Positions 1 through 4,392 of a stretch of DNA of 5,122 bases are shown here, one piece after another. The stretch is from Thermoplasmata archaeon. Lineage in GTDB: Archaea; Thermoplasmatota; Thermoplasmata; Lutacidiplasmatales; UBA184. The stretch lies in NCBI GenBank assembly GCA_030043405.1, contig JASHXS010000024.1, positions 1 to 5,122 of the forward strand, given 5' to 3'. The number at the start of each line of letters is the position of its first letter. Within the stretch, counting starts at the first letter, position 1. The notes under the pieces were generated by a model, which saw only the letters and a list, made by a program, of their open reading frames with translations, was not told where the DNA came from and did no database searches. The translations under genes were made by a program, and so were the position numbers.

Positions 1-19
1 CGCAACATCAACCCGACAG

Positions 20-25
20 TATAAG
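20..25 (+). promoter_or_regulatory. possible TATA box upstream of the winged-helix gene
   Basis: TATAAG stands out in otherwise GC-rich DNA, within an A-rich run (TATAAGAAGTAAA). Archaeal TATA boxes sit about 25-30 bases before the transcription start. That would place the start near 47-52 and leave a leader of roughly 35-40 bases before the ATG at 88. No purine-rich BRE is obvious upstream, so this is tentative. Confidence 0.3.
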
Positions 26-87
26 AAGTAAACCGGCGGGATACGGCGAGAAGGCTGAATGCTGGAGAGTGTAGCCGAGGCTGCCGG

Positions 88-393
88 ATGCCGACCAGCT
101 GCACAATCGAAGCCCTCTCTTACCGAGAGAAGCTTCTGCTTTCCGCGATCGCGCGAACAGGTAAGCTCGGGGGTACTCGGCCATTCTCGGAGGGAGAACT
201 GGCAAAGAAGAAGGTATGTCGAACACTCCCGATCCACGAGGTCCTCGTTTCGTTGGCGCAGTTGGGAGTGGTCGTGGAGGTGGATTCGGGGAAACACTTG
301 TGGCGCGTACTGGACACTCGGCTGGAACACGAGTGTGAGAAGTGGTTCCTCGAAAGGAAATATCCGGGAATCACCCGTATCATCCGTCGCTGA
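88..393 (+). CDS. small winged-helix-like protein (putative DNA-binding)
   Basis: This 101-residue protein is not assigned to a named family. The fold pattern suggests a compact winged helix. A first helix lies at about residues 11-23 (SYREKLLLSAIAR), a second begins at the FSEGELAKK stretch (33-41), and a likely recognition helix at 49-59 (IHEVLVSLAQL) is followed by VVVEVDSGKHLWRVLD (61-76), which looks like a beta-hairpin wing. The C-terminus is basic (ITRIIRR). The ATG at 88 is the only ATG/GTG/TTG start after the in-frame TAA at 22-24. No Shine-Dalgarno is evident. A TATAAG at 20-25 could drive it with a short leader. The overlapping +2 frame (59-406) is rich in Ser/Arg/Trp and looks like a shadow. 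The gene stands alone and points toward the membrane-protein gene at 541-1032. That the frame is coding seems likely; DNA binding is inferred from secondary-structure pattern only. Confidence 0.6.
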   Translation: MPTSCTIEALSYREKLLLSAIARTGKLGGTRPFSEGELAKKKVCRTLPIHEVLVSLAQLGVVVEVDSGKHLWRVLDTRLEHECEKWFLERKYPGITRIIRR

Positions 394-431
394 ACCCTTC
401 GCCTAGCGCGGGCCGGTGGGCAGTGTGGGTC

Positions 432-445
432 CCACCATGCGGTGG
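432..445. repeat. short inverted repeat between convergent genes
   Basis: CCACC-ATGC-GGTGG forms a perfect 5-bp stem with a 4-base loop. It lies in the 147-base gap between the convergent genes that end at 393 (+) and 541 (-). It has no following T-run on either strand, so it is not a classical terminator. The rest of this gap shows no gene or recognisable site. Confidence 0.25.
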
Positions 446-540
446 CCACGAGAACATTTCGTTCCGCGGGGCCTCGCAATGACTACGCAGTGCATTCCCG
501 CCGGTATTGGGTGCAAGGTGAATTGCGACTATATCGCCCC

Positions 541-1032
541 CTAGGTGGCAAGGCTTGCCTGCTCATCTGGGGTAAAGGTCCATTCGGGCCGGGACGGATG
601 CCGGAGGATTGCCAGGGTCATCCCTTTGGTAAGATGGTAGCTCCTCGGTCGGCGTCCGGAGCTGGCCGTCCTCATGACCTGCCACATCTCGCGGTGGACC
701 GGAACACCGGACGGTGCGACCTCCGACCAGGCAAGTCGATCCGTATGGAATGGAAACTTGAATGACACCCCGCTGGAGCTAACCGTCACCCCCCGGACCG
801 AGGTGCCACCCTCCAGCAGCAGTTCGCACGCAGCCAGCACCGTCACCGCGATGCCTACCTTCACTGATGTGTTGGTGCTCGGCCCGCCGATCGTGAGAAA
901 GACGATGGCGGTGAGCGCGACGGGTGTCATGACGGCGACGACAAGCTGCATCCGGAGGTCGTTGGACGTCAGGCCCTCTGCGCGGACTACAGTCTCGGGG
1001 CTCGCTTTCCCCAAGTTCGTCATCCCGGCCAT
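541..1032 (-). CDS. two-helix membrane protein with PH-like C-terminal domain
   Basis: This 163-residue protein has no recognised name. Residues 28-49 (MQLVVAVMTPVALTAIVFLTIG) and about 57-73 (VKVGIAVTVLAACELLL) form two transmembrane helices joined by a short GGPSTNTS turn. The rest is soluble. VTVSSSGVSFKFPF (82-95) followed by DRLAWSEV (98-105) resembles the first strands of bacterial/archaeal PH-like membrane domains, where a W-S-E/D-I/V motif follows the early strands. The tail (LTKGMTLAILRHPSRPEW, 134-151) resembles the closing helix of such domains, in which a residue stretch leads to an xILxHP motif. The start is uncertain. ATG occurs at 1032 and again at 1023, and in-frame codons upstream back to a TGA at 1075-1077 encode another hydrophobic stretch with no standard start codon. 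It is convergent with the gene ending at 393 and divergent from the gene starting at 1172. The coding call is firm; the PH-like assignment is pattern-based. Confidence 0.65.
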   Translation of the reverse strand: MAGMTNLGKASPETVVRAEGLTSNDLRMQLVVAVMTPVALTAIVFLTIGGPSTNTSVKVGIAVTVLAACELLLEGGTSVRGVTVSSSGVSFKFPFHTDRLAWSEVAPSGVPVHREMWQVMRTASSGRRPRSYHLTKGMTLAILRHPSRPEWTFTPDEQASLAT

Positions 1033-1140
1033 GTTCCAGAGCAGGAGTCCGCCGGCAATGATGAGGTGCGCGATTCAAGACTTGGACCTGAGGGTGCAAC
1101 ATGAATCCCACGCATCCTCGTGCACCACTTGCCCAAGGGC

Positions 1141-1146
1141 TATTCA
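1141..1146 (+). promoter_or_regulatory. weak TATA-like element for the antitoxin-type gene
   Basis: TATTCA lies 26-31 bases before the ATG at 1172, which is the spacing expected if transcription starts at the start codon. The match to a consensus archaeal TATA box is poor, so position is the main support. Confidence 0.25.
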
Positions 1147-1171
1147 ACCGCCACTTCCTGCTCCCCGGCGC

Positions 1172-1390
1172 ATGAAGCCTCAGGGCCGACTGGTCAAAAT
1201 TCAGCTTCACCAGTCGACGAAGAGGGTCTTGCGCGAGATGATCGGCGGTCCTCGTCGTACATACGAAGATGTGATTCTCGCACTCATCGCCTCACGCCCG
1301 CCCAGCGCGGACCTGAGAGAACTGGTCAGACGCTGGCGGGCGGAGAAGGAGTACCCGTCAGACCAGGTTTACCGCGACGCTGGTCTCTAG
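1172..1390 (+). CDS. small VapB/ribbon-helix-helix-like antitoxin-type protein
   Basis: This is a 72-residue protein. Its N-terminal pattern (GRLVKIQLHQSTKRVLREM, residues 5-23) and then RRTYEDVILALIA (28-40) match the small archaeal antitoxin-like proteins of the VapB / DUF7557 kind. In those, a beta strand (KIQL) is followed by S/T-x-x-x-K-x-x-L and a Y/T-x-D-V-I-x-x-L-I helix. The C-terminal half (ADLRELVRRWRAEKEYPSD) is charged and helical. In toxin-antitoxin pairs this half normally binds the toxin. No PIN-domain or other toxin gene lies on either side, so it is an orphan here or a stand-alone regulator. The frame stays open upstream to 674, but that part lies antisense to the membrane-protein gene and reads as non-coding. 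The ATG at 1172 is the sensible start. A weak TATA-like TATTCA at 1141-1146 would fit a leaderless message. Confidence 0.6.
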   Translation: MKPQGRLVKIQLHQSTKRVLREMIGGPRRTYEDVILALIASRPPSADLRELVRRWRAEKEYPSDQVYRDAGL

Positions 1391-1451
1391 CCGATACGGT
1401 CGGTCTCATCGTACTCCCCCGTCCGGCTAGCGAGCAAGGCTGCCAAGGCAG

Positions 1452-1473
1452 GGGTGCAACGGTCGCTGCACCC
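1452..1473. repeat. perfect 7-bp inverted repeat in the gap before the LUD gene
   Basis: GGGTGCA - 8 bases (ACGGTCGC) - TGCACCC forms a perfect 7-bp stem. It lies 62 bases after the stop of the antitoxin-type gene and 175 bases before the LUD gene. No T-run follows. It could be an RNA hairpin at the end of the upstream transcript or a protein-binding dyad. The half-site GGTGC/GCACC also occurs, in the opposite arrangement, in the dyad at 3760-3779. Confidence 0.4.
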
Positions 1474-1539
1474 AACTCGAGCCCGAGATTCGAGGTCGAC
1501 GGCAGCTCGGAGGCGTGGACGCACGGGTGGGCCCCACGG

Positions 1540-1549
1540 GCTCGCGAGC
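1540..1549. repeat. 10-bp perfect palindrome
   Basis: GCTCGCGAGC is self-complementary over 10 bases. It lies in the same 257-base intergenic stretch as the inverted repeats at 1452-1473 and 1575-1589. Palindromes of this size are not rare in GC-rich DNA, so it matters mainly as part of the cluster. Confidence 0.3.
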
Positions 1550-1574
1550 GCCCGCACTTAAAGCGGCCGGAATC

Positions 1575-1589
1575 GACGGTCGAGCCGTC
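1575..1589. repeat. 5-bp inverted repeat upstream of the LUD operon
   Basis: GACGG-TCGAG-CCGTC forms a perfect 5-bp stem with a 5-base loop, 58 bases before the ATG at 1648. It lies just after a TTAAAG at 1558-1563 that could act as a TATA-like box. If so, the hairpin would fall at the 5' end of the mRNA. Both are tentative. Confidence 0.25.
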
Positions 1590-1647
1590 CGCCCGTTGAA
1601 CACTCAGACCTCGCATACTGGGAAGCGAGGAGTGCCAGCAGCGGAAG

Positions 1648-2301
1648 ATGACAGCCAGCAATGTGGTCGAGAACTCTCCCTTGAGCCCGGACCCCAAGTA
1701 CGCGCGACTGCCGACGGAGCCGCAGGTAGAGGCGGCCGTGGCCCGGCTCCGGGCACGCGGGATCGAGGTCGTCGTAGTCGAGACCCTCGACGATCTCCGC
1801 CGCGAAGTCCTGGCTCGGATCCCCGCCGGCAGCGACGTGTTCGACGGGGCGTCGCAGACGCTGGAGCAGTCGGGGGTGGTGCGAGCGTTGTCCGAGACCC
1901 CGGGCATCACCCGGATGAAGACTCGGCTCTTCGCGATGGACCGGAAGACCCAAGCCCGGGAGATCTGCCGGATCTCGCAGGCCCCCGACGTGGCCCTGGG
2001 CAGCGTCCACGCCATCACGGAGGACGGTGTCGTGCTGGTCGCCTCGGCGACGGGGAACCAGCTCGGACCGTACTCCTACGGCGCGGCCCGGGTCATCTGG
2101 GTCGCGGGTATCCAGAAGATCGTACCGACACTGGAAGACGGCTTCGACCGGATCGAGAAGTACTCGTTTCCGCTCGAGGACGCTCGAGCTCGAGTCGCCT
2201 ACAAGTCGCCCAGTGTGATCAGCCAGACGCTGGTGGTCCGGTACGAATACCGACCCGGCCGCACTACCATGATACTGGTCCGCCAGAACGTGGGATTCTG
2301 A
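1648..2301 (+). CDS. LUD-domain protein (LutC/YkgG superfamily)
   Basis: This 217-residue protein has the LUD (formerly DUF162) fold over most of its length. An N-terminal helix region (EAAVARLRARGIEVVVVETL, 28-47) precedes the strand-turn GSDVFDGASQTLEQSGVV (61-78). The family core is clear at 112-170: APDVALGSVHAITEDG, then ATGNQLGPYSYGAARVIWVAG, then IQKIVPTLEDGFDRIE. It ends ILVRQNVGF, the usual LUD ending of a hydrophobic strand plus GF. LutC, the characterised bacterial relative, belongs to the L-lactate oxidising LutABC complex. No LutA (CCG domain) or LutB (iron-sulfur) gene is next to it, so lactate oxidation cannot be assumed. No Cys motif suggests a metal site; the only Cys is C107. 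The ATG at 1648 has no Shine-Dalgarno. It heads an operon with the NTF2-like gene 20 bases downstream. The family call is firm; the reaction is unknown. Confidence 0.9.
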   Translation: MTASNVVENSPLSPDPKYARLPTEPQVEAAVARLRARGIEVVVVETLDDLRREVLARIPAGSDVFDGASQTLEQSGVVRALSETPGITRMKTRLFAMDRKTQAREICRISQAPDVALGSVHAITEDGVVLVASATGNQLGPYSYGAARVIWVAGIQKIVPTLEDGFDRIEKYSFPLEDARARVAYKSPSVISQTLVVRYEYRPGRTTMILVRQNVGF

Positions 2302-2306
2302 GGGTC

Positions 2307-2313
2307 GGGGGAG
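2307..2313 (+). promoter_or_regulatory. Shine-Dalgarno-like site for the NTF2-like gene
   Basis: GGGGGAG ends 8 bases before the ATG at 2322 and lies just after the LUD stop codon. It is the only plausible ribosome-binding site seen in the window. This fits the archaeal habit of giving Shine-Dalgarno sites to internal operon genes and leaderless starts to first genes. It favours ATG 2322 over the in-frame GTG at 2313, which would overlap the site. Confidence 0.45.
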
Positions 2314-2321
2314 TGGGAACC

Positions 2322-2849
2322 ATGACGCCCGCCAACTCGAGCCCATCCCCGATCACGGGCCGGGAACCCATCGGAGATCTTCGCGAGCCCATTCACGCGT
2401 TGTCCCAGTTCTACCGAGCGTTCAACGAGCGCGACCTAGCGATGATGGAGGAGGTCTGGGAGCACAGCCGCGAGGTGAGTGCGATCCCACCCATCGGGGT
2501 GCCTCGGTTTGGCTGGAGGATGCTCCGCGCGAACTACGAGAAGGGACTCCAGAACGCCCGCCCGTTGCGGACTGAGTTCTTCGACTACGTGATCCAGACG
2601 TCCGGGGATCTCTTCGTCGCGATCGGGCGGGAGCGGGGTCAGGGCCCGGCCGAAAGTTCGGTCCCCGCACTCGATGCCCGGACCACGAACATCTTCCGGC
2701 GCGGACCGGATGGCCGATGGAAGCTGCTCCATCATCACGTCTCGTTCGGAGACCCGCACCAACTGGCGGAGGTCTCGAGGGTGCTACAGGGCCCGGAGGC
2801 TCCGCCGCACCGGGCCAGCCACCGGAGCCGCTCAGCTCGCTCCGGTTGA
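2322..2849 (+). CDS. SnoaL/NTF2-like (DUF4440-type) protein
   Basis: This 175-residue protein has a core of about 125 residues and disordered ends. The core starts with the family's opening helix (IHALSQFYRAFNERDLAMMEEVW, 24-46), the usual Y-x-A-F-x-x-x-D-L pattern of SnoaL-like domains. IPPIGVPRFGWRMLRANYE (55-73) follows, where relatives have a G-W/R-x-x-I/L segment. Strands FFDYVIQTSGDLFVAIGRER (86-105) and TTNIFRRGPDGRWKLLHHHVS (121-141) end the domain, the last being the classic D-G-x-W-x-x-x-H-H-H-x-S signature. These are small cone-shaped alpha+beta barrels, often dimers, acting as small-molecule-binding proteins or enzymes with varied reactions; no catalytic set can be assigned here. 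The tail (157-175) is Pro/Arg/Ser-rich and overlaps the convergent regulator gene by 18 bases. Its position 20 bases after the LUD gene implies co-transcription and perhaps a shared substrate. Confidence 0.85.
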   Translation: MTPANSSPSPITGREPIGDLREPIHALSQFYRAFNERDLAMMEEVWEHSREVSAIPPIGVPRFGWRMLRANYEKGLQNARPLRTEFFDYVIQTSGDLFVAIGRERGQGPAESSVPALDARTTNIFRRGPDGRWKLLHHHVSFGDPHQLAEVSRVLQGPEAPPHRASHRSRSARSG

Positions 2850-3740
2850 CCGAGCGGGGCCCCACGCGGAGATCTGGGCCGCCACCCAACCACGGACCCG
2901 CCCGTCGGCGTACCCGCGGGCCCGCTCGAACCCCGCCTCGGCTTGCTGTACGACCGGGAGGGACCCGACCCTCCTCTCCACCTCAGCGACGACGGGCACC
3001 GTCGGGACACTGCACACGTAGAACGCCGAGGGCGGGTGCTCGTTGTATCGAACCAGCACCCCCTCGGGAACGAGGTCGCTGCGACTCTGCTCGGATAGTG
3101 GAGCGCGGAGGTAGACGCTGAGCCCGAAGATCACCGACCCTCGAAATTTGGCAAAATCGGTGAACGGGACGATCTGCACGATGTTTCGCTCCAGTAGGGA
3201 ACGGCGACGCGTGCGGACGCGTTTCGGGGACTGACCGCACGCCAGGGCGAGCTTCTCGGCGGGGGCCCGCGGGTCGTCCATCAGGGCCGCGACCAGCCTC
3301 CAGTCGGGTCGGGAGAGCGCGGTGGGCCGTGTGGGGCCCGAGTCCCCGTCCTCGGGGCCGAACCGAGTGACGCGGGCGTTCCTCCCCAGGAGGCGATGCA
3401 GATCCGGCAGGGGACCTCGGTCCTCCTTCCCGCGATACGCGAAAACCGACCACGACCGGTCGTGCCATTCCACCGCCACGACGACGTCGTCGACCGCCAG
3501 AACACTCCCCAGGTCCGGGGAAACCTTGGGCGGAGGGTACCTCCAAAGCTCCCGGACCCGGCCGAGCGAGGGTGCCCCCGGCAAGAGCTGGAACCCTCGC
3601 AGGACGCCCGCCTCCCGAAGGCGGTCCACGCGCCCACGGACCGACGAGGGTGCTAGCCCGACTCGCCGCCCGAGCGTCGCGTAACTCGCCAGGGGTTGGC
3701 GGACGAGTTCGGCCAGCAGGCGGAAATCGAGGTCGTCCAT
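2832..3740 (-). CDS. Lrp/AsnC-like transcription regulator with duplicated wHTH-RAM halves
   Basis: This 302-residue protein is about twice the usual 150-residue Lrp/AsnC length. Half one has an AsnC-type helix-turn-helix: MDDLDFRLLAELVRQP (1-16), then SYATLGRRVGLAPSSVRGRVDRLREAGVLRGFQLLP (19-54), matching the D-x-x-I/L-L-x-x-L, L-A/G-x-x-V/L-G-L-S/A-x-x-x-V-x-x-R-V-x-x-L-x-x-x-G-V/I layout. It is followed by a RAM/ACT-like region (about 75-128). Half two repeats this with LSRPDWRLVAALMDDPRAPAEKLA (142-165), SPKRVRTRRRSLLERNIVQIVP (171-192) and a second beta-rich domain (198-272). The recognition-helix zone of half two is very basic. The frame extends to 3812, but the ATG at 3740 begins exactly at the canonical MDDLD start and has a TATA-like box at the right distance. 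It probably binds DNA as a regulator of its own gene and perhaps the divergent SHOCT gene, given the dyad at 3760-3779. The ligand is unknown. Confidence 0.8.
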   Translation of the reverse strand: MDDLDFRLLAELVRQPLASYATLGRRVGLAPSSVRGRVDRLREAGVLRGFQLLPGAPSLGRVRELWRYPPPKVSPDLGSVLAVDDVVVAVEWHDRSWSVFAYRGKEDRGPLPDLHRLLGRNARVTRFGPEDGDSGPTRPTALSRPDWRLVAALMDDPRAPAEKLALACGQSPKRVRTRRRSLLERNIVQIVPFTDFAKFRGSVIFGLSVYLRAPLSEQSRSDLVPEGVLVRYNEHPPSAFYVCSVPTVPVVAEVERRVGSLPVVQQAEAGFERARGYADGRVRGWVAAQISAWGPARSTGAS

Positions 3741-3759
3741 GGACCACGCACGAAGCGGT

Positions 3760-3779
3760 GGCACCGTATCTAAGGTGCC
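3760..3779. promoter_or_regulatory. operator-like dyad over the regulator's promoter
   Basis: GGCACC-GTATCTAA-GGTGCC is a perfect 6-bp inverted repeat with an 8-base spacer, and two more spacer positions are also symmetric (TA/TA). The spacer contains the reverse-strand TATA-like TTAGATA. Such a site is well placed to block TBP/TFB binding at the regulator's own promoter. It ends 23 bases before the TATA box of the divergent gene, where archaeal Lrp-type activators can act. That the neighbouring regulator binds here is inference. Confidence 0.5.
3767..3773 (-). promoter_or_regulatory. TATA-like box for the Lrp-like regulator gene
   Basis: On the reverse strand this reads TTAGATA and lies 27-33 bases before the ATG at 3740. 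That is the spacing expected for transcription beginning at or near the start codon. It sits inside the inverted repeat at 3760-3779. Confidence 0.4.
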
Positions 3780-3802
3780 GCACGACAACGGCGGACTTGC
3801 GG

Positions 3803-3808
3803 TAAATA
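3803..3808 (+). promoter_or_regulatory. TATA box for the SHOCT-like membrane-protein gene
   Basis: TAAATA lies 25-30 bases before the GTG at 3833 in otherwise GC-rich DNA. This is textbook archaeal TATA-to-start spacing, so the transcript probably begins at the GTG and is leaderless. No Shine-Dalgarno precedes the GTG, which agrees. It is the best promoter in the window and a main reason for calling the DNA archaeal. Confidence 0.55.
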
Positions 3809-3832
3809 CCAACCAGGCCGTGCCCTCCCGGC

Positions 3833-4348
3833 GTGACGGTGGACGTCTACCGCCGCCCGGCGCCTCTGGGGCCGCGTCTCCCCCTCTGGCTCAAGCTCGT
3901 TCTCCTCTGGGCGGCGATGGTTCTGCTCTTCGTACTGGCGTGGGGGCTGATTCCAGATGAGCTACCGAACGGGCGCACGGGGTCGCTGACGACCTCCATC
4001 GGGATCCTCCTGTTCCTCATCGGCCTCGTGGCGACGGTCGCGATGGCCTACCTCCAGCTTCGGCTCGTTAACGACGGCTCGATCGTGGCCCGCCGGCTGG
4101 AGTATGGGGGGACGGCCGTGGGAGACCCCTCGGACCCCGTTCGCCCTTCGGACCCGGAGGAGCGACGCGCGCAGCACCTCTTGCGCCGCGGAGCCATCAC
4201 CCGGCGTCAATACGAAGAGATCATCGCTCGTCGGCACTTCGTCCACGGCGAGATCTCTCGGGCCCAGTACGAAGAGACCGTCCAGACGCTGGAAGAAAGA
4301 ACGGTCGACGCGCGAAGGGGCGCCCGGCCACCCCCCGGACCCGCCTGA
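3833..4348 (+). CDS. two-helix membrane protein with tandem SHOCT-like motifs
   Basis: This 171-residue protein starts at a GTG, chosen because the TATA box fits it and residues 1-16 form a normal short N-terminus before the first helix. Transmembrane helices lie at about 18-40 (LWLKLVLLWAAMVLLFVLAWGLI) and 54-78 (TSIGILLFLIGLVATVAMAYLQLRL). A Pro/Asp-rich linker (96-110) leads to a cytoplasmic-type tail with two copies of a short motif, GAITRRQYEE (120-129) and GEISRAQYEE (139-148), 19 residues apart. The pattern G-x-I-T/S-x-x-Q/E-Y/F-E matches the SHOCT domain, a short C-terminal oligomerisation helix pair often found after membrane segments or other domains. Here it is doubled. The end (160-171) is basic and Pro-rich. 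It is divergent from the Lrp-like regulator and convergent with the methyltransferase, with a 44-base gap. Its role is unknown; a membrane scaffold or sensor is possible. Confidence 0.8.
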   Translation: MTVDVYRRPAPLGPRLPLWLKLVLLWAAMVLLFVLAWGLIPDELPNGRTGSLTTSIGILLFLIGLVATVAMAYLQLRLVNDGSIVARRLEYGGTAVGDPSDPVRPSDPEERRAQHLLRRGAITRRQYEEIIARRHFVHGEISRAQYEETVQTLEERTVDARRGARPPPGPA

Positions 4349-4392
4349 GCCCTGGGGCAAGGATACCTGGGGCAGTCCCGGCGGACCGCCGC

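Noticed and set aside
442..765. 107-codon + strand frame
   Set aside because: It overlaps the membrane-protein gene on the other strand and has no hydrophobic or domain pattern of its own.
674..1171. N-terminal extension of the antitoxin-type gene
   Set aside because: This stretch is antisense to the membrane-protein gene and is low-complexity Ser/Thr/Pro; the family pattern starts only after the ATG at 1172.
1452..1500. Possible tRNA in the gap before the LUD gene
   Set aside because: The inverted repeats and ATTCGAG resemble tRNA arms at first sight, but no acceptor stem or properly spaced T-arm can be formed.
1515..2321. Long + strand frame running through the LUD gene into the NTF2-like gene
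   Set aside because: Residues before the NTF2-like start are Arg/Gly/Pro-rich, show no family pattern and lie over the clear LUD reading frame. Only the last 175 codons are real.
1326..2346. Long reverse-strand frames opposite the LUD gene (1326-2018 and 1558-2346)
   Set aside because: Both are antisense shadows with Arg/Ser/Gly-rich composition and no domain pattern, facing a well-supported LUD gene.
2983..3783. 266-codon reverse-strand frame overlapping the Lrp-like regulator
   Set aside because: It is the same strand in another frame, very rich in Gly/Pro/Arg, while the 2832-3740 frame carries two recognisable helix-turn-helix regions.
4380..4390. GGCGG-A-CCGCC palindrome between the convergent SHOCT and methyltransferase genes as a terminator
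   Set aside because: The loop would be one base and no T-run follows on either strand, so it is no more than a GC-rich palindrome.
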